DNA of 64,000 nt from Amycolatopsis endophytica. GTDB taxonomy: Bacteria; Actinomycetota; Actinomycetes; Mycobacteriales; Pseudonocardiaceae. The stretch is from NCBI RefSeq assembly GCF_013410405.1, contig NZ_JACCFK010000001.1:3596001-3660000 (forward strand). Direction: 5' to 3'. The notes under the pieces are model-generated. The model was not told the DNA's origin, made no database searches, and was given only the letters and a program-made list of their open reading frames with translations. This document shows, in pieces, positions 1-7,328 of this stretch (positions are counted from its first letter, which is position 1; each line of letters opens with the position of its first letter). Made by a program: the position numbers and the translations under genes.

Positions 1-2
1 CG

Positions 3-83
3 GTCCGGACCGTGACCGAGGTCAACGAGCTTCCGCTGCCGGAGCTGGCCGACGGGTTGCTGAAACTTCGCGCCAGAAACTGA
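3..83 (+). CDS. C-terminal end of an unidentified protein (truncated by window edge)
   Basis: An open frame enters from the left edge and runs 26 codons to a TGA at 81-83. Almost all third positions are G or C, as in real genes here, and the residues are acidic and leucine-rich, ending LLKLRARN. Too little is present to identify a family. It overlaps the 3' end of the convergent hydrolase gene by 62 bp, which is long for convergent genes, so either this reading or the last codons of the hydrolase may be spurious. Confidence 0.35.
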   Translation, partial: VRTVTEVNELPLPELADGLLKLRARN

Positions 84-870
84 CGAGCGCCTCGGCCGTC
101 TCGTGTGGACGGTCGAGTTGCACGCAGTGACCGGCGCCCGCGATCCCGGCCGCGTCCCGGCCGAAGCGTCTGGCCAGCCGCTGGTACTGCTCGTGCGAGC
201 CGGTGAAGGCGTCGTCCATGCCGTGCACGAACAGCAGCGGCACACCGGAACCGGCCAGCTCCCCGAGACCCGTCCGCGGCCCGCACAGCATCCGCGGGAA
301 ACCGATGAGATGACCGGTGCGCGTCGTCGACAGCCGCGTGGTCATCAGGTCCAGCCGCTCCGGTTGCTCCCGGGCCCAGTGCTCGATGAGGTTGCCGAGC
401 CCGGCCGCGCCCCCGGCGGACACCGCCTCCGCGCACCAGGTGAGGAAAGCGGTTTCTTTGTCCGATCCGGACAACAGGCTGCCCAGCGGCGCAAGGCTGT
501 GCACGGCCCGTGGGTCGATCACGGCAGCGGTGTGTGCGACCGCGGCTCCCGCGCAGTGCGCGACGACGTGCGCCGGCTCGCCTTCGCCGATTTCGCCGAT
601 CACCGCGAGCAGGTCGTGGGCCATCGCGGACAGTGTGTAGGCGCTCGGATCGTCGGAGCCGGGGCTTTCGTGCTGGCCGTGGTGATCCACCGCCCAGGCC
701 GCGTACCCGGCGTCGGCGAGCAGCGGCAGCAGCGGCGCGAAGTCCTCTTTGGACCCCAGGTACCCGGCGACGAGGACCACCGGCTCGCCGGTCCCGGCCC
801 GGTGGGCGGCGAACCGGCCCCGGTCGGTCTCCAGCATGACAGTCCCGGCCGTGAAGGACGCGGTGGTCAC
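22..870 (-). CDS. alpha/beta hydrolase with a Cys nucleophile
   Basis: A 282-residue alpha/beta-hydrolase-fold protein, probably cytoplasmic because no signal peptide is visible. The oxyanion strand is VVLVAGYLGS (31-40). The nucleophile elbow reads HVVAHCAGAA, placing Cys106 where most relatives have Ser in G-x-S-x-G. The late acid is in HGMDDAF and the His in GAGHCVQLDRP. A Cys nucleophile is known in dienelactone hydrolases, but overall this looks more like a small-molecule esterase or lactonase. The GTG start overlaps the stop of the glycosyltransferase gene (GTGA), so the two should be translationally coupled. It is last in a three-gene operon. The substrate cannot be read from sequence. 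Confidence 0.85.
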   Translation of the reverse strand: MTTASFTAGTVMLETDRGRFAAHRAGTGEPVVLVAGYLGSKEDFAPLLPLLADAGYAAWAVDHHGQHESPGSDDPSAYTLSAMAHDLLAVIGEIGEGEPAHVVAHCAGAAVAHTAAVIDPRAVHSLAPLGSLLSGSDKETAFLTWCAEAVSAGGAAGLGNLIEHWAREQPERLDLMTTRLSTTRTGHLIGFPRMLCGPRTGLGELAGSGVPLLFVHGMDDAFTGSHEQYQRLARRFGRDAAGIAGAGHCVQLDRPHETAEALVSFWREVSATRRPAPAAEAR

Positions 871-2024
871 AGCGGCGCCCCTTCCCGGATCGCGGCCTTC
901 TCGATGACGTCGGCGGCCTCCACCGCACCACCGCAGGCCCGCACGGTCTCCCTCATGGCCTGGACGTTCGCCTCGATGCCGGGATCGGACGACACCGCCA
1001 GCACCGCGTTGTGCAGCGTCTGGGCGGTCACCTCCGCGCGGTCGAGCGTGACGCCCAGCCCCAGTTCGGTGAGCCGCGCCGCGTTGAGCCGCTGCTCGGC
1101 CATCTGCGGGACCGCGACCATCGGCACGCCGTGGTACAGCGACTCCAGCAGGCTGCCCATCCCGGCGTGCGTGACGAACGCCGACGCCGACGCGAGCACG
1201 TCGAGCTGCGGCACCATGGGGGCGACCTCGACGCCGTCCGGAACCGGCCCGAGCGCGGCCGGGTCGACGTGCCGTCCGATCGCCAGCACCGTGTGCCAGC
1301 CCAGGCCCGCGGTCATGTCCAGGCAGGCGCGGAAGAAGTCCGGCTGGTCGGTGAAGCACGAGCCGAGCGAGATCAGCAGCACCGGTTTGCCCGACGGCGG
1401 CCGCCACGTGCCCTGGAACGCCCGGTCGCCCAGTGCGGGACCGGCGAACGTGTGTTCCGCGCCGAGCAGCTCCGGGGACATCTGGAACGCCCGCGGCACG
1501 AACACGACCTTCGGATCGGTCGTCCCCTGGAAGTCCTCGACCGTGCAGCCAAGGCCGTTGGCGTCGAGGAACCGCTGGAACCGCTGGTACACCGGCAGTT
1601 CCGCCACCGTCTCCACGCCGAACGCGACACGTTCCCAGCCGGGGAACAAGGCGTGTGTCGGGGACAGCTGCACCATCGGCAGGCCGAGCTTGCGGGCCAG
1701 GATCTTTCCGGCGAAGGCGACGAAATCGTAGGCCACGACGTCCGGTGGGTCATCGGCGAACGCGGCTTCCAGCACCGGGAGGGCGGCCTCGGCGTCCCGG
1801 TGGTACATCTCCACACCCGCCATCAGGTCCTCCGGCGGCGGTCCGGCGTCGCGAACTCCGGGCAGCACAACGGGTTCCGCCCCGGCCGCGCGCACCTGCG
1901 GTGCGAAATCCTCGCCCACCGCGTAGCTGACGCGACAGCCGCGGGACACCAGCTCGGTCACCACGGCGAGCGTGGGGTTGACGTGCCCGTGGTCCGGGGC
2001 GTTGACGAACAGGACGTGACTCAT
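867..2024 (-). CDS. macrolide-type (MGT/UGT family) glycosyltransferase
   Basis: A 385-residue GT-B fold glycosyltransferase of GT family 1, resembling the actinomycete OleD/OleI and MGT enzymes that transfer a sugar from a UDP-sugar to a small lipophilic acceptor. The N-terminal domain begins MSHVLFVNAPDHGHVNP, with the acceptor-side catalytic His in DHGH (11-14). The C-terminal donor domain has SLGSCFTDQ (219-227) and the signature THAGMGSLLE (285-294), followed by VPQMAEQRLNA, where Q is expected to contact the donor sugar. The ATG overlaps the upstream hydrolase stop (ATGA) and its own stop overlaps the next start (GTGA). Such enzymes often inactivate antibiotics or decorate specialised metabolites. 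No biosynthetic cluster is visible here, so detoxification is the simpler guess. Confidence 0.9.
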   Translation of the reverse strand: MSHVLFVNAPDHGHVNPTLAVVTELVSRGCRVSYAVGEDFAPQVRAAGAEPVVLPGVRDAGPPPEDLMAGVEMYHRDAEAALPVLEAAFADDPPDVVAYDFVAFAGKILARKLGLPMVQLSPTHALFPGWERVAFGVETVAELPVYQRFQRFLDANGLGCTVEDFQGTTDPKVVFVPRAFQMSPELLGAEHTFAGPALGDRAFQGTWRPPSGKPVLLISLGSCFTDQPDFFRACLDMTAGLGWHTVLAIGRHVDPAALGPVPDGVEVAPMVPQLDVLASASAFVTHAGMGSLLESLYHGVPMVAVPQMAEQRLNAARLTELGLGVTLDRAEVTAQTLHNAVLAVSSDPGIEANVQAMRETVRACGGAVEAADVIEKAAIREGAPL

Positions 2025-2914
2025 CGCGCCACCCCGCACACGACGTGCTCGACCGGCCCGCAGTACGGCAGGCCGGACAGCGGCCGCCCCCCGAAGAAGC
2101 GCAAGGCCAGGTCGACGACCTCGGTGGGCCGCTCCAGGTGCACCAGGTGGTCCGCGCCGTAGATCGTGGTGAACCGCGCGTCGGCGCACCGGGCCGCGGC
2201 CTCGCGGCTCAGCCGTGGCGTGGTCAGCGGATCGTGCTCACCGGTCGTCACCAGCACCGGGACCGGCAGGACGGCGGCGTCGTCACCGGGGTGGTCCAGC
2301 AGGCGCCGCGTGTTGTCCAGGTACTTGCCGACGTCGGCCTCGCTCATCGTCTCGACCAGGCCGCGCAGGCACCGCCGGACCGCGGCCTGACGGCGCACGC
2401 CGGGCTCGCGGCTCAGCATCAGGTCCAGCACTTCGGCGGTGAACTCCTCGTGCCGTCCCTGCTCGGCCAGTTCGACGCTGCGGGCGATGCGGGTGCGCAG
2501 GCGGCCGGTCACGTGGGTCATCGTGCCCACCAGCATGAGGCGGCTGATCCGGTCCGGCCGCAGCTGGGCCCACCGGTGCGCGACGCCGCTGCCGTAGGAG
2601 GCGCCGACCATGTGCACCGGTCCGGGCGCGACCTGGTCGAGCAGGTGGTCCAGCGCGCCGGCGAGGAAGTCGACCCCGTACTCCGGCGGCAGCCGGTCCG
2701 CGGCGCCCCAGCCGGGCAGGTCGACGGTGATCACGTCGGTCTCGGCGAGCAGGTCGCGTTCGATGCGGCCCCACGCGTCCATGTGCTGGAAAGCGCCGCC
2801 CACCAGGACGATCGGCTCTTCTCTGACGCCCGGTCCGCGGACGATCCGCCCCTGGAAGGCGAACCCCCCGAAAGTGAGCGGGACGATCTCGTGCCGGGTG
2901 GTCGTTGCCGTCAC
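2021..2914 (-). CDS. alpha/beta hydrolase (Ser nucleophile)
   Basis: A 297-residue alpha/beta-hydrolase-fold protein and first gene of the hydrolase/glycosyltransferase/hydrolase operon. The oxyanion region is VLVGGAFQHMDAW. The elbow VGASYGSG gives Ser106, the acid lies in TTGEHDPLT, and the His in GADHLVHLERP. It belongs to the broad esterase/haloperoxidase-like group. The GTG start at 2912-2914 was chosen because homology-like sequence begins there; the open frame upstream is Pro/Ala/Gly-rich shadow sequence. The stop overlaps the glycosyltransferase start by 4 bp. The promoter should lie in 2915-3039. With two hydrolases around one glycosyltransferase, the operon may cleave and glycosylate the same type of compound, but this is inference. 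Confidence 0.85.
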   Translation of the reverse strand: MTATTTRHEIVPLTFGGFAFQGRIVRGPGVREEPIVLVGGAFQHMDAWGRIERDLLAETDVITVDLPGWGAADRLPPEYGVDFLAGALDHLLDQVAPGPVHMVGASYGSGVAHRWAQLRPDRISRLMLVGTMTHVTGRLRTRIARSVELAEQGRHEEFTAEVLDLMLSREPGVRRQAAVRRCLRGLVETMSEADVGKYLDNTRRLLDHPGDDAAVLPVPVLVTTGEHDPLTTPRLSREAAARCADARFTTIYGADHLVHLERPTEVVDLALRFFGGRPLSGLPYCGPVEHVVCGVAR

Positions 2915-3039
2915 AGCGAAGGTTCCTCGGGGTGTGGGGGTTTGGGGCCCGCCACGTAACCACGTCGCCGCCCGTGGGCGCGCCACGGAAACTCCATCGA
3001 GCCAAGATCTCCACACGCCCGAGTGACCATCGCCGGGAG

Positions 3040-3116
3040 CGGCCAACACGGTGACCGGGACGGCCAACACGGTGCCCGGAGCGGCCAACACGGTGCCCGG
3101 AGCGGCCGACACGCCG
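3040..3116. repeat. 21-bp intergenic tandem repeat, about 3.7 copies
   Basis: Three full units and a partial one begin at 3040, 3061, 3082 and 3103, each built on cggccaacacggtgcccgga with one or two changes. The array fills the gap between the convergent-side end of the ABC permease gene (3121) and the hydrolase promoter region. No protein is encoded. The function is unknown. Confidence 0.8.
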
Positions 3117-3120
3117 TCGG

Positions 3121-3936
3121 CTACTTGCCGAAACCTGCCGTCAGGCCGCTGACCAGCTGGCGGCGGCCGAGGATGTACAGCGCCAGCACCGGCAGCGTCG
3201 ACAGCACGACCGCCGCCAGCACGGCCGGGATGTTGACCCGGAACTGGCCCTGGAACGACCACAGCGCGAGCGGCAGCACGCGCTGGTCCGCGCTCTGCGT
3301 GAGGATCAGCGGGAACAGGAACCCGTTCCACACGTTGAGCCCGTCGTACACCGCGACCGTCACCACGGCGGGGCGGGTCATCGGCAGCACGAGGCTGAAC
3401 AGCATCCGCCAGTCGCCCGCGCCGTCCACCCGCATGGACTCGAACAGTTCGTTCGGCACGTCGCGCAGGAAGTTCGCCAGGATCACCACCGACAGCGGGA
3501 TCGCGAACGCGACCGACGGCAGGATGATCGCCAGCAGCGTGTCGTACAGCTTGGCACGTGTGATCAGGTAGTAGATGGGGATGATGGTGGCCTGCAGGGG
3601 GATCGCCAGTCCCAGCAGAAAACCGCGGTACGTCAGCCGGGAGAACCAGGAAGTCCCGCGCACCACGTAGTAGGCCGCCATGAGCGACACCGCGACCGCG
3701 ATCGCCACGGTCGCCGTCGTCACCACGACGCTGTTGAGGAAATAGCGCCAGAAGTCGTTGGCCAGCACCCGTTCGTAGGCGCTCGCGGTCGGCGCCGGTA
3801 TCGACAGCGGGTTCGCGTCGTAGAACCCGCGCTGGTTGCGCAGGCTCGTGACCACCACGTAGTAGACCGGCACCAGCACGATCGCCAGCCACACGATCCC
3901 GGCCAGGCCGCCCGCGTAGTTGGGACGCGTCCGCAT
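3121..3936 (-). CDS. carbohydrate ABC transporter permease (MalG type)
   Basis: A 271-residue inner-membrane permease with six predicted helices, starting near residue 9 (AGGLAGIVWLAIVLVPVYYV) and ending in LPVLALYILGRRQL. The cytoplasmic coupling (EAA) loop is ESMRVDGAGDWRMLFSLVLP, the form found in CUT1-family sugar importers. It would pair with the MalF-type permease encoded just upstream. The ATG overlaps that gene's stop by one base (TGATG). Last gene of the importer operon, ending at the 21-bp repeat array. No ATP-binding subunit is encoded nearby, so a shared MsiK-type ATPase elsewhere is expected, as is common in actinomycetes. Confidence 0.93.
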   Translation of the reverse strand: MRTRPNYAGGLAGIVWLAIVLVPVYYVVVTSLRNQRGFYDANPLSIPAPTASAYERVLANDFWRYFLNSVVVTTATVAIAVAVSLMAAYYVVRGTSWFSRLTYRGFLLGLAIPLQATIIPIYYLITRAKLYDTLLAIILPSVAFAIPLSVVILANFLRDVPNELFESMRVDGAGDWRMLFSLVLPMTRPAVVTVAVYDGLNVWNGFLFPLILTQSADQRVLPLALWSFQGQFRVNIPAVLAAVVLSTLPVLALYILGRRQLVSGLTAGFGK

Positions 3937-4868
3937 CAGGCTCCCTCCAGCTGACTGCCCCGCCGGAAACTGGACAGCTTCGACAGTCCCAGTGACAACG
4001 CGAGCCCGGCCACCACCAGCAGCACGGCCAGCGTGCTCGCCCGCCCCATGTCGTTGCCGGAGAACCCGGACAGGTACATGTCCAGCGGCAGCAGGCGGGT
4101 CGCGTCGCCCGGACCGCCGCCGGTGAGCACGAACACGAGGTCGAAGTAGGTCAGCGAACCGACCGTCATCAGCGTCGACGACGTGATGATCGTGTACCGC
4201 AGCTGCGGCAGTGTGATGTGGAAGAACTGCCGCACCGGCCCGGCGCCGTCCAGCTGTGCCGCCTCGTACAGCGACACCGGGATCTGCCGCACACCGCCCT
4301 GGTAGAGCAGCGTGTGGAACGGCACGAACTGCCAGGCGATCACGAAGATCACGACATACAGCGCGAGCGTCGGATCGCCGAGCCAGTCCTGCGACAGGAC
4401 GTCGAGGCCGAACGCGCGGCTCATCCCGAAGTTCGGGTCCAGCAGCGCCTTGAACGCGATCGCGATGGCCGCCGCGGACAGCAGCATCGGCAGGAAGTAC
4501 AGCACCCCGAGCACCGCGCGGAACCGGCCGCGCCGCGCGATCAGCACGCCGAGCAACAGCGAGATCGGCGTCTGCACCAGCCAGCTGAGCACCATGACCT
4601 GCACCGACAGCCAGATCGCGTGGTAGGTGGCCGGATCGGCGAGCGCGAGCGCCCAGTTGTCCAGGCCCGTCCACGACGGGTCGCCGATGCCGTCCCACTC
4701 CATGAAGCTCAGCACCGCGACCCCGCCGAGCGGCACGATCGCGAACACCGCGAAGAACGCCAGCGCGGGTACCGCCATCAGCGGGCTCGGCCCGGAGCGG
4801 CGACGCGGACGGCCGGGCGCCGGCGTGCGTGCCGGCGCCCGGTCCCGCGCCTGAAGGACGGTGCTCAC
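3936..4868 (-). CDS. carbohydrate ABC transporter permease (MalF type)
   Basis: A 310-residue membrane permease of the CUT1 sugar-import family. A basic, Pro/Ala-rich cytoplasmic N-terminus of about 30 residues precedes six helices, the first being LMAVPALAFFAVFAIVPLGG. The EAA-type loop is YEAAQLDGAGPVRQFFHITL. The GTG start at 4866-4868 overlaps the binding-protein stop (GTGA), and its own stop shares a base with the next ATG. It forms the heterodimeric channel with the downstream permease. Start choice is supported by this coupling. Confidence 0.93.
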   Translation of the reverse strand: MSTVLQARDRAPARTPAPGRPRRRSGPSPLMAVPALAFFAVFAIVPLGGVAVLSFMEWDGIGDPSWTGLDNWALALADPATYHAIWLSVQVMVLSWLVQTPISLLLGVLIARRGRFRAVLGVLYFLPMLLSAAAIAIAFKALLDPNFGMSRAFGLDVLSQDWLGDPTLALYVVIFVIAWQFVPFHTLLYQGGVRQIPVSLYEAAQLDGAGPVRQFFHITLPQLRYTIITSSTLMTVGSLTYFDLVFVLTGGGPGDATRLLPLDMYLSGFSGNDMGRASTLAVLLVVAGLALSLGLSKLSSFRRGSQLEGA

Positions 4869-6151
4869 TGCCCGATCGTCGCGTTCATGTTGGCGGAGAA
4901 CTGTTCCGGCGTGATCTGCTTGAGGAACAGCTGCTCCAGGTTGGTCAGCAGCGTGTCGGCCTGGCCGGGGGACAGGGCCTGGTCCCAGGACAGCTGGAAG
5001 TTCGGCGCGCCGCTGGCCATCTCGTAGATCGAGGTCAGGTACTCCGGGTCCTCGGTCCGGGCGATCTTGTCCTCGATGCCGGTCAGCGGGGGCACCGAAC
5101 CGCCGGCGAGCAGCGAGTCGACGTAGGTGTCGTTCATCAGGTCCTCGCGCAGGTACCGCAGCGCGGCCTGCTTCTGCTCGTCGCTCGCGGTGGCCGAAAC
5201 CGACCAGTAGTTGGCGGGGTTGCCGACGATGTTCGCCGGGTCGCCCTTGCCGCCGGTGACGGTGGGGAAGCTGGTCCAGCCGAGCTTGCCGCCGGTGATG
5301 AACTCCGGATCGGCCTGCTTGATCGTCGGGAACGCCCACGACCCCATCAGGTACATGGCGGCCTTGCCGGTGAACAGCAGCGCGGTGTCGGCGTTGCTGT
5401 CGGTGGCGATCGAGTTGAAGCCGTGCACGAACCCGCCCGCGTCGACGAGCTGCTGGATCATCGTGTTGGCCTGGATGATCGCCGGATCCGACCACGCGCC
5501 GGGCTTGTTCTCGGCGACGGCGTTGAACACCTCCGGCCCGCCGAGCCGGTCGACGAGGTACTCCTCCCACATCAGCTGCGGCCACTTGCTCTGCCCGCCC
5601 ATGGAGAACGGTGCGATTCCGGCGGCGTTGAACCGCGGCACCAGTGCCATCAGGTCGTCCCAGGTCTTCGGCGGCTGCGCGCCGATCTGGTCGAACAGTT
5701 CCTTGTTGTAGAACAGGACGACCGGCTGCATGCCGTTGTTCGGGACGGCGTAGGTCTTGCCGTCGAGCACGCCGGTGCGCGCCACCGAGGGCAGGAACCG
5801 GTTCACGAAGGCCGGGTCGTTCGCGGCCTCCTGGGACAGGTCCATGATCTTGCCGGAGTCCACCCAGGACTGGAGCAGGCCGCCGCTCCAGCTGAAGACC
5901 AGGGTGGGGGCCTCGCCCGCGCCGATCGCGGTGCGGATCTTCTGCTTGTACGCGTCGTTGCCGAAGTACTGGGCCTCGATCCCGGCCGAGTCGAACGACG
6001 TGCGGAACGTCTGCTCGTCGCCGCCGGTGAGCGACCACGCCGTGGCGCCGCCGCCACCGGTGGGACCGCTGGACCCGCAGGCGGTGGTGAAGGAGAGAAC
6101 CGCGGCCAGTCCGGCCGCGATCACGGCCGTGCGCCGCTTGACCAGTGTCAT
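4865..6151 (-). CDS. extracellular sugar-binding lipoprotein of ABC importer
   Basis: A 428-residue solute-binding protein (cluster B, MalE-like). The N-terminus has a basic stretch, a hydrophobic segment and a lipobox with Cys25 (FTTAC), so the mature protein is lipid-anchored on the outer face of the membrane. A Gly/Ser linker follows. The body has the usual features, such as WPQLMWEEYLVDRLGG and FTGKAAMYLMGSWAFP. The ATG at 6149-6151 has the Shine-Dalgarno GGGGAAGG; an earlier in-frame ATG would add 29 residues that do not look like a signal peptide. First gene of the importer operon, transcribed away from the LacI regulator. Linkage to a GH3 enzyme suggests beta-linked oligosaccharides or beta-glucosides as ligands. 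Confidence 0.93.
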   Translation of the reverse strand: MTLVKRRTAVIAAGLAAVLSFTTACGSSGPTGGGGATAWSLTGGDEQTFRTSFDSAGIEAQYFGNDAYKQKIRTAIGAGEAPTLVFSWSGGLLQSWVDSGKIMDLSQEAANDPAFVNRFLPSVARTGVLDGKTYAVPNNGMQPVVLFYNKELFDQIGAQPPKTWDDLMALVPRFNAAGIAPFSMGGQSKWPQLMWEEYLVDRLGGPEVFNAVAENKPGAWSDPAIIQANTMIQQLVDAGGFVHGFNSIATDSNADTALLFTGKAAMYLMGSWAFPTIKQADPEFITGGKLGWTSFPTVTGGKGDPANIVGNPANYWSVSATASDEQKQAALRYLREDLMNDTYVDSLLAGGSVPPLTGIEDKIARTEDPEYLTSIYEMASGAPNFQLSWDQALSPGQADTLLTNLEQLFLKQITPEQFSANMNATIGQ

Positions 6152-6174
6152 GATGCGCCTTCCCCATCGAAGGT

Positions 6175-6188
6175 CCGAAAATTTTCGG
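6175..6188. promoter_or_regulatory. LacI-family operator candidate, site 1 (importer side)
   Basis: A perfect 14-bp palindrome, ccgaaaattttcgg, in the 5' leader of the binding-protein gene, about 15-28 nt downstream of the predicted transcription start. LacI-type repressors bind such even, CG-centred or A/T-centred palindromes. A similar sequence recurs exactly 100 bp away at 6275-6288. Binding here would block elongation of the importer transcript. Confidence 0.65.
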
Positions 6189-6209
6189 AAACACTCTGGT
6201 GTGTGTCGG

Positions 6210-6238
6210 AAGATATGCTGCGGCGACACCCAGGTCAA
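6210..6238 (-). promoter_or_regulatory. sigma-70 type promoter of the ABC importer operon
   Basis: Read on the minus strand, a -35 box TTGACC (6233-6238) and a -10 box TATCTT (6210-6215) are separated by exactly 17 bp. This is one of the clearest housekeeping-type promoters in the window. It drives leftward transcription toward the binding-protein gene, with palindrome site 1 just downstream of the start. Confidence 0.6.
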
Positions 6239-6274
6239 GAGGTGTTTTCATAGCTTTGACCGGGTTATAGTCGG

Positions 6275-6288
6275 CTGAAACTTTTCGG
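6275..6288. promoter_or_regulatory. LacI-family operator candidate, site 2 (regulator side)
   Basis: The sequence ctgaaacttttcgg matches site 1 at 12 of 14 positions and is an imperfect palindrome. It lies 21 bp before the GTG start of the LacI gene and just after a -10-like tatagt (6266-6271), so it would cover the regulator's transcription start. Autoregulation of the lacI-bglX pair is the likely effect. Confidence 0.55.
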
Positions 6289-6308
6289 CAAAGATGGTGG
6301 AGGTTTCG

Positions 6309-7328
6309 GTGTCGGCGGGTTCTCAGCGGGCGACGCTCGCGATGGTGGCGGAGGCCGCCGGGGTTTCGATGCCGACCGTTTCCAAGGTGCTCAACGGCCG
6401 CGGTGACGTGGCGGCGGCGACCCGCGAGCGGGTGCAGGACGTCATCAGGGAGCTGGGCTACCTCCCGCAGCCCGGCCGACGGCCGGTCACCCCGGCGCGC
6501 GTGGTGGACCTGGTGTTCGACGATCTGGTCAGCCCGTACTCGCTCGAAGTGCTGCGTGGCGTCACCGAGGCGGGTGTCGAAACCGCGGTCGACGTGGTGG
6601 TCGGGCGCCTGCCGGACCACGGCGACGACGACTGGGCCCGCCGCCTGCGCGTCGCGGGCCGCGAGGGCCTGATCGTGGTCACTTCGGAGCTGACCCGCGC
6701 CCAGGTGGAGGGCTTCGCCCGCGCCGGGCTGCCGCTCGTGGTGATCGATCCGCTGAACCTGCCGCGCGTCGAGGTCACCAGTGTCGGCGCGACCAACTGG
6801 AACGGCGGGGTCGCCGCGACCGAGCACCTGCTGCGGCTGGGACACCGCCGCATCGCCTACGCCGGCGGGCCGGTGCAAGCCTCGTGCAGCCAGGCCCGTC
6901 AGCACGGGTACCGCGCGGCGCTGGAGAACGCCGGGATCGCGGTGGATCCGGAGCTGATCCTGCACGGCGCGTTCGGTTACCCGGACGGCCTGGAGATGGG
7001 CGGGCGCCTGCTCGACCTGCGGCAGCCGCCGACCGCCGTGTTCGCCGGAAGCGACGCGACCGCGCTCGGGGTCATGGAGGCGGCGCGGCGGCGCGGGCTG
7101 CGCGTGCCCGAGGACCTGTCGGTGGTCGGCTTCGACGACACGATGCTGGCCGAGCTGGCCACCCCGGCGCTGACCACCGTACGGCAACCGTTGCAGGACA
7201 TGGGCCGCGTCGCCCTGCGGACCCTGTTGCGGCTGGCCGCGGGCGAAACCCTCGACTCACATCACGTGGAGCTGGCCACCCATCTGGTGGTGCGCGATTC
7301 GACGACGAACCTGCAAGGAGCACCATGA
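6309..7328 (+). CDS. LacI-family transcriptional regulator
   Basis: A 339-residue sugar-responsive repressor. The N-terminal helix-turn-helix is ATLAMVAEAAGVSMPTVSKV followed by LNGRGDVAAATRERV; the hinge helix region is near residues 50-60. The remainder is a periplasmic-binding-protein-like ligand domain with SVGATNWNGG and FAGSDATALGVMEAA, ending in VVGFDDTMLAELATPALTTV, all typical of the family. The GTG at 6309 is preferred because GGTGGAGG lies 6 bp before it; an ATG at 6294 would add five residues and overlap that ribosome-binding site. Its stop overlaps the GH3 start (ATGA). It faces the importer operon and should repress both directions through the two palindromes. Confidence 0.92.
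   Translation: MSAGSQRATLAMVAEAAGVSMPTVSKVLNGRGDVAAATRERVQDVIRELGYLPQPGRRPVTPARVVDLVFDDLVSPYSLEVLRGVTEAGVETAVDVVVGRLPDHGDDDWARRLRVAGREGLIVVTSELTRAQVEGFARAGLPLVVIDPLNLPRVEVTSVGATNWNGGVAATEHLLRLGHRRIAYAGGPVQASCSQARQHGYRAALENAGIAVDPELILHGAFGYPDGLEMGGRLLDLRQPPTAVFAGSDATALGVMEAARRRGLRVPEDLSVVGFDDTMLAELATPALTTVRQPLQDMGRVALRTLLRLAAGETLDSHHVELATHLVVRDSTTNLQGAP

Noticed and set aside
3040..3116. CRISPR array
   Set aside because: The 21-bp units are directly adjacent with no spacers, and no cas genes are present.
6256..6271. TTGACC followed by TATAGT upstream of the LacI gene
   Set aside because: Only 4 bp separate the two hexamers, far from the 16-18 bp needed, so they cannot be one promoter. The TATAGT alone remains a possible -10.
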